Assembly (NCBI GenBank): GCA_963665045.2
Contig: CAXXJQ010000003.1
Location: 1,178,001 to 1,242,000, forward strand
Direction of reading: 5' to 3'
Origin: JAFGRU01 sp016934985
GTDB taxonomy: Bacteria; Desulfobacterota; Desulfuromonadia; Desulfuromonadales; JAAYDE01
Length of the DNA stretch: 64,000 bases
The translations under genes were made by a program, and so were the position numbers. Under the pieces are notes generated by a model. That model made no database searches, was not told the DNA's origin, and saw only the letters and a program-made list of their open reading frames with translations. Each line of letters begins with the position of its first letter. Position 1 is the first letter of the stretch. Of this stretch, positions 44,201 through 53,835 are shown piece by piece.

Positions 44201-44832
44201 CGTTCAAGATCGGCAATATCAGGGAAAGGCTCAGGAAGGATGATTTCAAGCTGGGCCTGCCGTAATACTTGAACGGCAAAACCGGCAAGACCGTCAGGAA
44301 AGTTCCCTGTTCTGTTATGAAGATGGCGAACGAATATTTCAGGCAGCGTTGCCATCTGGTTTCGCCAGAAATCATCGACAATTTCCTGCACAATGGCCCG
44401 CTGGTCTCTGATCATTTCAAGGTCGAAAAGAAACCCGGATTCAAAAGCGTGTTCCTTGAGGATCTTGTGACAGAAGCCATGTATCGTAAAAATTGCGGCT
44501 TCATCGAAACAACTCAAAGCAAGTTTGATACGGGCCCTGATCTCATCTTGGTTTTTTTCGGCAGACAAGAGATAGGAAAGGCGCTCGTCCACATTGCCTC
44601 GGTTGTCAAGGGTTTCGAGAGCCTGGCGCAAACGCTGAAGAATCCTCCCTTTAAGTTCTTCGGTTGCGGCTTCGGTGAAGGTCACTACCAGGATTTCGCT
44701 TAAAGAACGCTTCTCCATGGCAACCAGAAAAAGAACCAGGTCGCTGAGGGTCTCTGTTTTTCCGGTTCCGGCACTCGCCTCGATAAGAAAGGTGCCTTGG
44801 AGGGGCTTAGGCAGGTCTTGGGGAATACGCAT
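41239..44832 (-). CDS. recB: Exodeoxyribonuclease V beta subunit RecB
   Basis: 1197-aa 3'-5' helicase and nuclease. Walker A EASAGTGKTETLSDL (about residues 18-32), VDEFQDTDPVQYKIF, GDPKQAIYSFRGADIFTY, HHSKGLGFPVVF and VALTRSKHRCYVAWG form the UvrD-type helicase. The C-terminal nuclease has FIDLVFEYQGRYYLIDWKSN, with the catalytic Asp and Lys of DWK near residue 1100, so nuclease activity is expected. It starts 3 bases after the recC stop. With RecC and RecD it resects DNA ends and loads RecA at Chi. Confidence 0.97.
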   Translation of the reverse strand: MRIPQDLPKPLQGTFLIEASAGTGKTETLSDLVLFLVAMEKRSLSEILVVTFTEAATEELKGRILQRLRQALETLDNRGNVDERLSYLLSAEKNQDEIRARIKLALSCFDEAAIFTIHGFCHKILKEHAFESGFLFDLEMIRDQRAIVQEIVDDFWRNQMATLPEIFVRHLHNRTGNFPDGLAGFAVQVLRQAQLEIILPEPFPDIADLEREASSGFQTLVEIWAGEKRRIHHLLLEDPGLNRRSYSTARLAGWITETDDFLKSGNFLQDWPSREKFHAENITKACKKGCEPLGHLFFDACSKFSQSLEALLDALDVLTLYFKNDLVDFARSELKARKSRLNIRSFDDLLSDFRDALHEGGGFLARVVREKFPVALVDEFQDTDPVQYKIFHTLYSKPESLLFLIGDPKQAIYSFRGADIFTYMKAGRHARKMVLDRNWRSAPKLVHSINALFGPHRNPFVFEEIKFESIAAARAELDGYLLEDGRPISDPMQIWFFRRQEESGVIDRKTADCRISEAVAGEISNLLDKAQRGRVTLGDRPLEAGDMAVIVRRNREALLIRDALRAIGIPAVIHSNESLFATREAETLLKVLKGVADPGSERAVRAALASPLFGLTWPDLYDLFENEEQWEGQVERFHNWLTLWQEQGFIAMAGDLLRREKIRLRLLSRWDGERQLTNLIHCLEILHHTAVTKHLGVKSLVKWFSAQIEERPEKDEYQLRLETDRQAVNVITIHHSKGLGFPVVFCPYSWDGLKSEKHGVFFHDPEADNRYCLDMGSSRLEERRKIMEREALAENLRLLYVALTRSKHRCYVAWGAFKGAESSALAYLFHSRPATLGNSLDGVFPDFSLRSDEELLADIEKRAELAGGDIFVTEAPVMHGARPAQVEAETAHFQAAEFSGRIDRGWELTSFTSLARGATTYDESRDRAEEFSAEEPIPAASMAMMANETADIFSFPRGSKAGLCLHGILEKFDFSLEDQTGTKTLVQEELHRYQFDAEQWTPVVLAMLAKVASAPLAYGASKFCLRDLKTPGRLTEMEFHFPVNGISSIELNSLIKNGFSSTPGPSLPEKAGQVFSARLQGFLKGFIDLVFEYQGRYYLIDWKSNFLGNSLEDYNRGNLQAVMDRELYHLQYHLYCLALHKFLRTRLPDYDYDHHFGSVFYFFLRGIDPHISTEYGIYTTRPKLETIEHLEKIFRRE

Positions 44833-44835
44833 CCC

Positions 44836-47800
44836 TCAGGCCTCCTTTCCGTCGACAAGCATGGGCCTGTAGACCCTTTCCGCAAGAGCGGCGAAATCAT
44901 CTCGCGTCAAAGGATCAGTGCCGCTGAAACAAAGGTTGTAGTAAGGGTCGTCAGACTCGCCGCGCCGGTAGTCGCTCCCCTCCCAGGTTTTTCGAGCCGC
45001 TTCCAGGGCTGCTTCCGGGGCCGCCGATTTTTGCTGGAGGCCCTGCCAATATTTTAGGGAGGTTTCCGGGAAAAAGGCAATGGGAGCGGCCAGACCTTGA
45101 GTGTAAATGTTTAATATGCCATGAAGAGTGCCGCAGGGATCAGGATGGCCCTGACAGGTCCAGGCGCCATCGGTGCCAACCAGCAGTCCCCTGGCGGGAG
45201 CCGCGTCACCGAGAAAAGCCTGAAGAAACAACATTTCCAGCCAGATTTTCAGACGTTCCCTTCCCTTGACGGAAGCAAACCGGTACCTTACCAGGGTGTC
45301 CCCGAAAATTCCAGCAACCTTACCGGAAAGGCGGTAATCCCCGAGTGATTCTTCCATTTCCAGGATTTTTTCCTTTTCAGCGGCCACGGCATCCATAATG
45401 TGAACCGCCAGAGCATTGGCCTCTCGGCTCATCTTCTCGAAGGCAATGCGCCCTCCAATTCCATGGGGCAATATTCCCCCACCCCTTACCGTGGGATAGA
45501 CCTCTTCAGGAGTCTCGTGGTCAAGAAAAGACTCTGTCAGATAGTTGCCGAGCTGGAAACGCTCCAATCCCTGGAGTTGAAAATTCTCACGATCTTCAGG
45601 AATGGAATCCCTCTCCTCAAGAAAGATTCCCAGGCGCTGCCGGAAAAAATAGCGAACCGGGTGATGGAAAAAGCTCAGCAGTTGCGATAGACCAATATTT
45701 TGCCACTCCTCATGCGGAAGAGGAAGAGAGCTTTTTGCGGGAATTTTGTCAGGATTTCTTCTTGAAGCAGCCTGAAGAGCCAGGAGGTTTTCCCTGGAGT
45801 AGCTGAACAGAGGGCCTTCCTTGGAAAAATAGCGTGAATCAAAGGATTGCAGCGGGTGGCGGAGATGGATATGGGATGAGATCGCCATAGCCCCATCCAC
45901 CATCCTGTAATGTGTTGCCAGATATGCGAGAAGCTCACTGACAACCACGGACGGTTGAATTTCGCTGTTGTCCCTCATGTCCTGACCGAGGTAGCTGATA
46001 AAAATCCGATCACGGGCTGAGATCAAAGTTTCAAGAAAAAGATATTTGTCCTCATCGCGGGAGGAACGGTCTCCCTTGCGGGGATATCGAGCCATGAGAT
46101 CGAAACTCATGGGGGTCGATCTCCGGGGGAATTTGCCATCGTTGAGACCGACCAGGGCGATGACCCGAAAGGGGATGCTGCGCATGGGCAAAAGTGCGCA
46201 GAAGGTAACCTTGCCTGAGAGAAATTGCCCTGGCATGTCAACGTCGCAGGAAAGCTGTTCCTTCAGGGCAGCCTCGACAACATCAAATTCGATGGGACCC
46301 TCAAAAGCCGCCATTTCGATGTCGCCGGCAAGTTTTTGAAGGGCCTTTTCAATGGCCCACAGATCGTGTTCCGAATCATTGTCGACGTGGAAAAAATCGC
46401 TGAGAACCTGGTGCAGCCAATCGACCCAGCGTCGGAATGGATGTTTCCCGCTCATAAAGTGAATGGTCGAGGCGAGGGACTTTTGAAATTCCAGGAACCT
46501 GCCTAAAACGGCGGCTGAGTTTCCCTCGATGTCCTGATAGGGGAGAATATCCTGGAAAAGTTTTTTTCCGTTGCCGGGCAAGGCATAGCCCAGAAGAAGC
46601 CGTTCCAGGCCTGCCTGCCAGCTGTTCTGATGAACAGGCGGCAGACCCATATTTTGCCGGTCGTCAGCGTCGATACCCCAACGAATGCGCGTTTCATGAA
46701 GCCAATGGCAGATTTGTTCAAGTTCCGGCCCTTGAAGGCTGAAACGTCTCAGGATATGGGGGCATTCAAGAAGGCCAACAACCCGGGATGCCTCAAAGCG
46801 GGATTTTCGCAAGGCGAACAGCTCGAAGAGGAAGCGGGCCAGACGGTTGGCGTCGCGGGAATTGCGATCAGCAATGGCAAAGGGAATGCGCCTAGATTCG
46901 TCCTCTGAAGAATCAAAGACAGCAGTGATGTAAGGTGCATATTCCTCGATATCCGGGGTCATGACAAGAACATCAGAAGCCTTCAGGTCGGGAATGCTGT
47001 CAAAGCAGGATAATAAATAATCCTGCAGAATTTCCATTTCGCGCAAAGGAGTATGACAGGAATGGACCTGAAGAGAGTTGTCGGCTTTGCAAACGGGAAT
47101 TTTTTCAGATGCTGAGGGGCTTTGGCAGGAAAGGATATCGGCCTGAAGCAAATGGAGGAGGTTTTTTCCATCAGGAAAAACAAAAAATGCCTTATCCTGA
47201 ACGGTCTCTTTTTCGAAAAGCGCACCCAAAAATTCGCTCCCCGTTTTGCCCCAAGAGGAAAGAAAGGGATGCCCACTCTCATAGTGGAAAGCTTCGAAAA
47301 GACTTTCCCCGTCTTTTTTTGTTCGAGCCTGAAGCCGGGCCTCACGTTTGGCAGGTAAAAAATCGAACCAGTACTCCCGGCAGGGATTGAGAAGGTAAAA
47401 ATTGACGACACTGAATTCAGCAGCGGCGCTCAACATATCGAGGTGAAACGGTGGCAGGGTGGATACGGCGAAAACATTGATGCGGCCCGGAATAAGCCGT
47501 TCATCCAAGGAGCCCTGACGCATCTGCAGAAGAAACTCTTTTTTTAACGCGGCCTGGTGAAAACCCTTTTCCTCAGAAACGAGGCGCCGCCAGAGTTCCG
47601 CCTGCCAGCCCTCTTCCCTGCCCTCTTCCCATTCCAGGAGAAGTTCCGGCCTGTAGGTAGAATACTGGTCAAAAAGATTGGCCAGCCGATGTGCCAGCTG
47701 ATAGCCTTTCAGGGAAGAGGCGTCATCGTTGAGATATCCCTTGAGCGGTGAAAATATTGACTCCTGCAGCAGCTCAGGAAAAAGGCTAAAAAGATTAAGG

Positions 47801-48087
47801 CTCATCACCCCGCGCTCGAAGCGGGCGTCTACCGCCTGTTTTCCGGATAAACTGGAAAAAAACCGGTTAATCAAAGCATTGGGAAAAGGGAAATTGCAGT
47901 TGGCCCAGATACCTAGTTTTTCAGCTAATTTCAAAGAGAGCCATTTTTGCATCCCTTTGCTCTGAACTAAAATGGTTTCAGGTTCAAGCGGTGTTGGTGG
48001 GGAAAATTGAAGGTTTTCCGCGAGAATCTCGACAAGACTTTCGAGGCGGTTGCCGTGAAAGAGATAGAACCCCGTTTCTCTGTTCAT
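44836..48087 (-). CDS. recC: Exodeoxyribonuclease V gamma subunit RecC
   Basis: 1083-aa scaffold and Chi-scanning subunit, close to E. coli RecC (1122). It starts FYLFHGNRLESLVEILAENL, then ILVQSKGMQKWLSLKLAEKLGIWANC, both family hallmarks. SDVLVMTPDIEEYAPYITAVFDS marks the helicase-like domain 1, and VTFCALLPMRSIPFRVIALVGLNDG a further conserved block. Like other RecC proteins it lacks a P-loop, having a degenerate helicase fold. Its start overlaps the vanZ stop as ATGA, so expression is coupled to that gene. Confidence 0.96.
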   Translation of the reverse strand: MNRETGFYLFHGNRLESLVEILAENLQFSPPTPLEPETILVQSKGMQKWLSLKLAEKLGIWANCNFPFPNALINRFFSSLSGKQAVDARFERGVMSLNLFSLFPELLQESIFSPLKGYLNDDASSLKGYQLAHRLANLFDQYSTYRPELLLEWEEGREEGWQAELWRRLVSEEKGFHQAALKKEFLLQMRQGSLDERLIPGRINVFAVSTLPPFHLDMLSAAAEFSVVNFYLLNPCREYWFDFLPAKREARLQARTKKDGESLFEAFHYESGHPFLSSWGKTGSEFLGALFEKETVQDKAFFVFPDGKNLLHLLQADILSCQSPSASEKIPVCKADNSLQVHSCHTPLREMEILQDYLLSCFDSIPDLKASDVLVMTPDIEEYAPYITAVFDSSEDESRRIPFAIADRNSRDANRLARFLFELFALRKSRFEASRVVGLLECPHILRRFSLQGPELEQICHWLHETRIRWGIDADDRQNMGLPPVHQNSWQAGLERLLLGYALPGNGKKLFQDILPYQDIEGNSAAVLGRFLEFQKSLASTIHFMSGKHPFRRWVDWLHQVLSDFFHVDNDSEHDLWAIEKALQKLAGDIEMAAFEGPIEFDVVEAALKEQLSCDVDMPGQFLSGKVTFCALLPMRSIPFRVIALVGLNDGKFPRRSTPMSFDLMARYPRKGDRSSRDEDKYLFLETLISARDRIFISYLGQDMRDNSEIQPSVVVSELLAYLATHYRMVDGAMAISSHIHLRHPLQSFDSRYFSKEGPLFSYSRENLLALQAASRRNPDKIPAKSSLPLPHEEWQNIGLSQLLSFFHHPVRYFFRQRLGIFLEERDSIPEDRENFQLQGLERFQLGNYLTESFLDHETPEEVYPTVRGGGILPHGIGGRIAFEKMSREANALAVHIMDAVAAEKEKILEMEESLGDYRLSGKVAGIFGDTLVRYRFASVKGRERLKIWLEMLFLQAFLGDAAPARGLLVGTDGAWTCQGHPDPCGTLHGILNIYTQGLAAPIAFFPETSLKYWQGLQQKSAAPEAALEAARKTWEGSDYRRGESDDPYYNLCFSGTDPLTRDDFAALAERVYRPMLVDGKEA

Positions 48088-48533
48088 GAGTTGGTCGTAT
48101 TGCCAGGATCGGGAGATGGCCTGGCAGCATGCACCGGTTTGCCGGATATCTGGGGAATCAGACAGGCGAGAAGGTAGATGGCCAATGCGCCACAGGCGTT
48201 GGCAAGAATGTCATAGGCATCGGCCCCACGGACCCTGGAAAAGGTTCCCTGGGCGACCTCCATCAAAGAACCGAAAATTATAGAAAAGACAAAGGCCAGG
48301 AACCAGGCCTTTTTTCGGGACAAGACAAGGGCAATAAAAGCGCGGCCTGCAAAAAAAGTGAGGAGAAAATAAGCCAGGGCGTGTTGAACCTTGTCCCAGG
48401 ACAGCCATTTAATACCAATTCTGGGAGGATGAGATGTCAAGGAAAGCCAGGTAATAATCCCCGCGTATGCAACAAAGAACGCAAAACGAATGATGATGCG
48501 GGTTGCGGTTTTTAATGGCATGGTCTTACCCAA
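48084..48533 (-). CDS. VanZ-like family membrane protein
   Basis: 149-aa integral membrane protein with four hydrophobic segments. The VanZ pattern is visible: WLSLTSHPPRIGIKWLSWDKVQHALAYFLLTFF (basic/His pair KVQHALAY) and SLMEVAQGTFSRVRGADAYDILANACGALAI. VanZ homologues may alter lipid or cell-wall properties and confer low-level teicoplanin resistance in Gram-positives; here the role is unknown. Its 4-base overlap with recC is notable. The C-terminus is hydrophilic (PSPDPGNTTNS). Confidence 0.85.
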   Translation of the reverse strand: MGKTMPLKTATRIIIRFAFFVAYAGIITWLSLTSHPPRIGIKWLSWDKVQHALAYFLLTFFAGRAFIALVLSRKKAWFLAFVFSIIFGSLMEVAQGTFSRVRGADAYDILANACGALAIYLLACLIPQISGKPVHAARPSPDPGNTTNS

Positions 48534-48671
48534 GGCCGGTTGGAAAAGTTTCTGTTGTCCATGTTGACGGGGGTCACAATGGCGGTGTCGCGGCCCATGT
48601 CCCCGATCCTGGATAAAGCTCCTGAAATCCAGGCGACGAAGGTTTCTCCCGAAGGATCACAGCGATTCAAG

Positions 48672-48699
48672 ATCAATTCATTATGATGACTGAATTGAT
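48672..48699. promoter_or_regulatory. Perfect inverted repeat upstream of vanZ-recCBD
   Basis: ATCAATTCA (48672-48680) and TGAATTGAT (48691-48699) are exact inverse complements with a 10-base spacer, about 140 bases upstream of vanZ on the minus strand. It lies between tal-pgi and vanZ. It could be an operator or a read-through structure. Confidence 0.4.
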
Positions 48700-48700
48700 A

Positions 48701-48723
48701 AAAAAAATGGGATCGGAGCGATC
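48701..48723 (-). terminator. Weak terminator after tal-pgi (minus strand)
   Basis: GATCG (48711-48715) and CGATC (48719-48723) form a 5-bp stem. On the minus strand it is followed by CCATTTTTTT. The stem is short, so termination may be partial. Confidence 0.45.
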
Positions 48724-48725
48724 AA

Positions 48726-51555
48726 TCAGAGATCCTTCAAGGCTTTTTGCACCAAAGCAAGTCCCGTTTCGAGTGAATTGCCCAAATGAATCCGCAGCGT
48801 TCGACGCCCGTATTTATGAAGGGCTTCCAAATCCCCACCTGCCTGGGCTTTGATCAGGGTTCCGAAAGAAAACGGTTTTCCGGGGACATCGGCATCTCGG
48901 GGCGGATCGGCGGTAAACTGAATGAAAAGGCCGCTGTTGGGACCCCCTTTATGAAACTGACCCGTGGAATGAAGAAAACGGGGCCCGAAACCGCAGGTCG
49001 TGGCCAGACGGTATTTATCCCGAATCAGGCCCTGAATGTCATGCAGAAAGTCTTCGACAGCTGGATTCTCCGGGAGATAAGCCATCAGGGCAACATAGTC
49101 CCGGGGCCGGTTCTGACCAAGAAAATTGCGCAGGCAGTCTGCCAGATCGGTGCCGCTAACCGCTCCGAACACCTGAACACCGTCCTCCTGAAGCGAGGGA
49201 GAAGCTTCACAGGTTTCTTGGTGCGTTTCCATGTCATTGAGTAGGCGCAGCGTATTGGACTTGCTCTCCTGTACATTTGGCTGATCAAAAGGGTTGATTC
49301 GCAAAATGGCACCGGCTGTGGCCGTGGCCATTTCCCAGCGGAAAAACTCCTGAACCAACTCATCTTTTGACTGAAGATAAATGGTGACCACAGGATGATC
49401 CAACTTTTTCAATTCACTGACGAGAATTTCAATCTCCGGGGAGGCTTCGCCCTCAACACGATATTCAACAAACAGACGATCGTCTCCGTAGGCAGTCGGC
49501 TCAGCTAAAGGCTCACCGGACACGGGGAGAATCCCACTGTCCTCTTTCCCGGTGCTCTCAGCAATCAATTGTTCCAACCAGAGGCCAAGGGTTTTTATCG
49601 ATTCAGGGAGGAAAAAAGTCAGTTTGTTGCGACCGTGAAGGGCAAGTTCTCCCAAAACCGCCCCCAGGTTGATGCCGGGGTTTTTTCTCTCTGGGATGGA
49701 CGGTCCGCAGGCCTGTTTCATCACCAAGGCCAGGGCTGTAAGTTTATCGATGTCGAGTCCCATGAGCGCTGCGGGAACAAGCCCGAAAAAGGACAACGCT
49801 GAATAACGGCCGCCGATATCGGAAGGGTTGGTAAAAACGCGGCGGTAGCCTTTTCCCTCGGCCTTTTGAAGCTAAAGATGTGCCGGCATCGGTAATGGCA
49901 ATAAAGTTCTCACCAGCCTGTTCCCCTTTGATGGATGTGAGCCGCTCGTAAAAGAAATCGGCAAAAGCGTTTGGTTCGGCCGTGCCCCCCGATTTGCTGG
50001 CCTCAATGAAAAGGGTTTCGGCAAGGGGAAGGCGGTCAGCAAGTTCCAACACGGTTTCAGGGTCAGTGGAATCGAGGATTGTCAGAGGGATTTTGTTTTC
50101 AGTTGCCGCTAAAGAACGTTCGAAACAGAGGGGCGTCATGCTGCTCCCGCCCATGCCCATGACAAGAACATGCCTGAATCCCGCGGTACGGATTTCTTCG
50201 GCAAAAGAATGGAGGTGGTTAAGGCTGTCCTTAAGCTTTTCTGGAACGTCAAGCCAGCCAAGAGCGTTGACAATGTCCTTATGGATGCCAGGATCCTGTT
50301 TCCACAGGGCTCCATCCTTGGCCCAAAGCCGGGACCCGAAGTTCTCCTCTTCCAAACGGTGAAGACGTTTTTGAGCAAAACGGGAATAGAGCCCGAGGTC
50401 GAGTATTTGCCGTTCCGGGAATTCCTCACCAAGAATGGCGTTACGTTCATCGGCCAGTTTTGCAAAAAGGCTGTCAAAGGGTTGAATGAATTTATCAATG
50501 CCATCCTCTTCCAGTTTTTCAGTGGCGGCGTCGAGGTCGATGCCAATTTCTGCGAGGTCGGAGAGGGCTTGTTCGGCGTCAGCTAGTCCGTTTTCCAGGG
50601 TAGCCGACGGACGGCCATGGTCCCGGAAGGCGTCCATTGTTTTAACAGGTATGGTGTTGACGGTGTTGGGGCCAATCAATTCGTCAACATATTTAACGTC
50701 ACTGTAAGCAGGATTTTTAGTGCCGGTACTGGCCCAGAGCAATCGTTGAGGGTTGGCGCCGATTTCCTCGAGCTGGTTGAAGCGCTCGCATTTAAACAGC
50801 TCTTTATAGACCTGATAGGCAATTTTGGCGCTGGCGACGGCAATCTTTCCCATCAGGCCGGCCGCTATTTTCCCTTTGTCCCCTCCATCCGCTGCAATTC
50901 TCTCCAGGTCCGGGTCAAGCAGGGTATCTATGCGGCTGAGAAAGAAACTCGCCACTGATGCGATGGAGGCAATCTCCTGTCCTGCCGCGGCTCTGATTTC
51001 GAGGCCTTCGATGAAGGCCTCGGCAACCTCCCGGTATCTTGATACGCTGAAAAGAAGGGTGGCGTTGATATTGATCCCCTCGGAGGTCAACTGTCGAATG
51101 GCGATACACCCTTCTTTGGTAGCAGGGACTTTGATCATGACGTTGGGGCGGTCGAGTTCCCGCCAGAGAAGACGCCCTTCTTCAATGGTACCATCGACGT
51201 CACGGGCAAGATGAGGCGATACCTCAAGGCTGACAAAGCCGTTCGCGCCCCTGGTTGCATCATAAAGTTTACGGAACTGATCCGCTGCTTCGCGCACATC
51301 AGCGACAACCAGATCCTGATAGGTTTCCGCAACCGTTGCTCCGGAGTTCACCAAATCGGCGATGGCACTATCGTAGGTTTTGCTGCCGGCGATGGCTTCC
51401 TTGAAAATGGCAGGATTAGAAGTAACACCGGAAATGCCGTCTTTTTCAATGAGTTTCTGGAGTTCCCCGGAACGAAGCATCTCCCGATGAAGAAAATCGA
51501 GCCAGATGCTCTGTCTAAAAGATCCGATTTCCAGCAATGGGTTGGTGTCACTCAT
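48726..51555 (-). CDS. Fused transaldolase / glucose-6-phosphate isomerase, interrupted by a +1 frameshift
   Basis: Start ATG 51555 is set by AGGAGGG upstream. The first ~380 residues are transaldolase: SIWLDFLHREML, ISGVTSNPAIFKEAI, NVMIKVPATKEG (Schiff-base Lys). The rest is glucose-6-phosphate isomerase: VLVMGMGGSSMTPLCFERSL, FADFFYERL, then VFTNPSDIGGRYSALSFFGLVPAAL in another frame. The frames join at 49869-49870 on the + strand: removing one base gives SLAQKAEGKGYRRVF, which aligns gap-free with isomerases, and a protein of about 942 aa. Without correction the isomerase loses its C-terminal third. This Tal-Pgi fusion is known in cyanobacteria and other bacteria. It sits between tkt and vanZ and links pentose and hexose phosphates. 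Confidence 0.92.
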
Positions 51556-51626
51556 GAATTTTTCCCTCCTATCAGCGGGCCGATGGCAAACAACGTATTG
51601 AAATAAATACGGCATTAAGCTTCTTA

Positions 51627-51655
51627 CAAAACCCCGGTGAAAAACCGGAGACTCA
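51627..51655 (-). terminator. Probable terminator after tkt (minus strand)
   Basis: CCGGT (51634-51638) and ACCGG (51644-51648) form a stem followed on the minus strand by GGTTTTG. It lies about 110 bases after tkt and 75 bases before tal-pgi. The T-run is short, so I give it low confidence. Confidence 0.4.
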
Positions 51656-51759
51656 CCAGTAAATAGCATAAGCCTTAAAATTTGAGCTGACCTTCCAAAG
51701 CGGCCTGATCCACCCTGCTGAAAATTCAGCCGGGTCAGAAATCAGCAATACTCTGCAGG

Positions 51760-53835
51760 TCAGTCGAGCAGTGCCCTTGCCTGGCTTAGTACGTTATCGG
51801 CAGTAAAGCCGAATTTTTTCAAATTAGTGCCTCCTGGCGCTGATGCGCCGAAGCGGTCAATGCCGATAATTTTTCCGCCCGGGCCGACATATTTTTCCCA
51901 TCCCATGGTAATACCGGCCTCAATCGCGAGACGTTTGCATATGTGGACTGGAAGAACGCTCTCTCGATATGCAGCGGACTGCGCTTCGAAAAGTTCCCAG
52001 GACGGCATGCTTACAACCCGGGTAGCGACGCCATCATCCTCGAGACAGTTGCGGGCCTCAAGGGCCAGATGGACTTCGGAACCGGTAGCAATGAGAATAA
52101 TATCAGGGCTTCCCTCGCCGGCATCGGCGAGAATGTAGCCTCCCTTGTTCAGCCCTTCGGCAGAAGCATATTTTTCCCGGTCGATAACGGGAACGTTCTG
52201 GCGGGTGAGAATAAAAGCGACAGGGCCGCGCCGTCCGTTGGACACAGCATATTTGTACCCTTCAAGGGTCTCGTTGGCGTCGGCAGGGCGGATGACAACC
52301 AGCCCCGGGATGGAGCGAAGCGCCATGGTGTGCTCAATGGGCTGGTGGGTCGGACCATCTTCGCCGACAGCAACGGAATCGTGAGTGAAGATATAAATGG
52401 TCGGCAACTCCATGAGAGCAGCCAGTCTGATCGCAGGACGCATGTAGTCGGAAAAAACCAGGAAAGTGCTTCCGTAAGTAGTCAAGCCACCATGAGCGGC
52501 GATACCGTTCATGATGGAGCCCATGCCGTGCTCACGGACGCCGAAGGAAAGGTTGCGGCCGCCGTAGTCAAAAACCTCATTGGCAGGGACAACACTGTTA
52601 TCGGAGGCCATAAGGGGATTCTGGAAAAATCCCTGGTTTTTCATGACGGTTTTGGTCGAAGGATCGAGATCGGCCGATCCGCCGATCAGGGAACCGCAGC
52701 GGGCAGCAAGGCCGTTGAGAATCTGGCCGGCGGCGGAACGGGTGGCAACGGACTTGTTGTAATCGGAATAAACCGGCAGATCCTTCTGCCAATCCGAGGC
52801 AGGACAGTTATTATGGAACAGGTCCCACTCTTTTTTCAGTTCGGGAAATTTCTTCCCGTAATTTTCAAGTATCTCGTCCCAGTCATTATTGGCCTGGGAG
52901 TTAAAGGCTTTCAGCTCAGCGAAAAATGCGGTGATTTCCCCAGGAGTATAAAAGTCTTCCTCAGCCAGCCAGCCAAGGGCCTTCTTAGTGGCACACACTT
53001 CTTCGGCGCCCAAAGGTGACCCGTGGGCATCATGGCGATCTTGAAATTTGGGGCTGCCGAACCCGATATGGCTGTGGCAGATGATCAGGGTGGGTTGGTT
53101 TGTCTCTTTGCGGGCCATGTCCAGGGCATTTTCCAATGCCGTAAGATCGTTGGCATCCATTACCTCAAGAATGTGCCAACCCATGGCCGCATATTTTTTT
53201 CCGGTGTCTTCGGTAAAACAAAGGGAAGTCGGCCCGGAAAGGCTGATATTATTACTGTCGTAAAAACAGACCAGTTTTCCGAGACCAAGGTGCCCGGCCA
53301 GAGAGGCCGCCTCCATGGCCACACCTTCCATGAGGTCACCGTCGCTGGCGAGAACGTACGTATAATGATCAACAAGATCAAAACCCGGCCGATTGAAACG
53401 CTTCCCTAAGTGCGCTTCGGCAATAGCCATGCCTACACCGTTGCCAAGACCCTGACCCAGCGGCCCGGTGGTGGTTTCCACGCCTGGGGTCATGCCTTTT
53501 TCCGGGTGCCCGGGTGTTTTTGACCCCCACTGGCGGAAATTTTTCAGCTCGTCGATGGCAAGATCATAGCCGGACAGGTGCAGCATAGCATAAAAAAGTG
53601 CCGAGGCGTGGCCGGCTGAAAGTACGAACCGGTCCCGGTCAAGCCAATTGGGGTTGGCGGGGTTATACTTCAGAAAACGGGACCAGAGAGCATATATGAT
53701 GGGTGCCGCTCCTAATGGCATACCTGGATGCCCGCTGGAGGCTTTTTCAATAGCATCAACGGCAAGAAAGCGGATGGTATTGACGGCGAGTTGATCGATT
53801 TGGGGACTTTGTGTTTTTGGCCTGTTTTTTTCCAT
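51760..53835 (-). CDS. tkt: Transketolase
   Basis: 691-aa thiamine diphosphate enzyme transferring two-carbon units between sugar phosphates. TPP motif SDGDLMEGVAMEAASLAGHLGLGKLVCFYDSN is split as GDG...N (GDL at about residue 155). Other landmarks: IEKASSGHPGMPLGAAPI, GPLGQGLGNGVGMAIAEAHLG, FGVREHGMGSIMNGIAAHGG (catalytic Glu), TIYIFTHDSVAVGEDGPTHQP and the C-terminal ATGSEVHLAL and FGASAPGGTNLKKFG. Length fits the family (660-690). AAGGAG lies about 10 bases upstream of the ATG. It precedes tal-pgi on the same strand. Confidence 0.97.
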   Translation of the reverse strand: MEKNRPKTQSPQIDQLAVNTIRFLAVDAIEKASSGHPGMPLGAAPIIYALWSRFLKYNPANPNWLDRDRFVLSAGHASALFYAMLHLSGYDLAIDELKNFRQWGSKTPGHPEKGMTPGVETTTGPLGQGLGNGVGMAIAEAHLGKRFNRPGFDLVDHYTYVLASDGDLMEGVAMEAASLAGHLGLGKLVCFYDSNNISLSGPTSLCFTEDTGKKYAAMGWHILEVMDANDLTALENALDMARKETNQPTLIICHSHIGFGSPKFQDRHDAHGSPLGAEEVCATKKALGWLAEEDFYTPGEITAFFAELKAFNSQANNDWDEILENYGKKFPELKKEWDLFHNNCPASDWQKDLPVYSDYNKSVATRSAAGQILNGLAARCGSLIGGSADLDPSTKTVMKNQGFFQNPLMASDNSVVPANEVFDYGGRNLSFGVREHGMGSIMNGIAAHGGLTTYGSTFLVFSDYMRPAIRLAALMELPTIYIFTHDSVAVGEDGPTHQPIEHTMALRSIPGLVVIRPADANETLEGYKYAVSNGRRGPVAFILTRQNVPVIDREKYASAEGLNKGGYILADAGEGSPDIILIATGSEVHLALEARNCLEDDGVATRVVSMPSWELFEAQSAAYRESVLPVHICKRLAIEAGITMGWEKYVGPGGKIIGIDRFGASAPGGTNLKKFGFTADNVLSQARALLD

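Noticed and set aside
51556..51669. N-terminal extension of the tal-pgi fusion
   Set aside because: The extra 38 codons read through a terminator-like stem and start far from any good site; ATG 51555 has AGGAGGG.
51943..53019. 358-aa ORF on the plus strand inside tkt
   Set aside because: Lies wholly antisense to a clear transketolase; no family features, typical shadow of a GC-rich gene.
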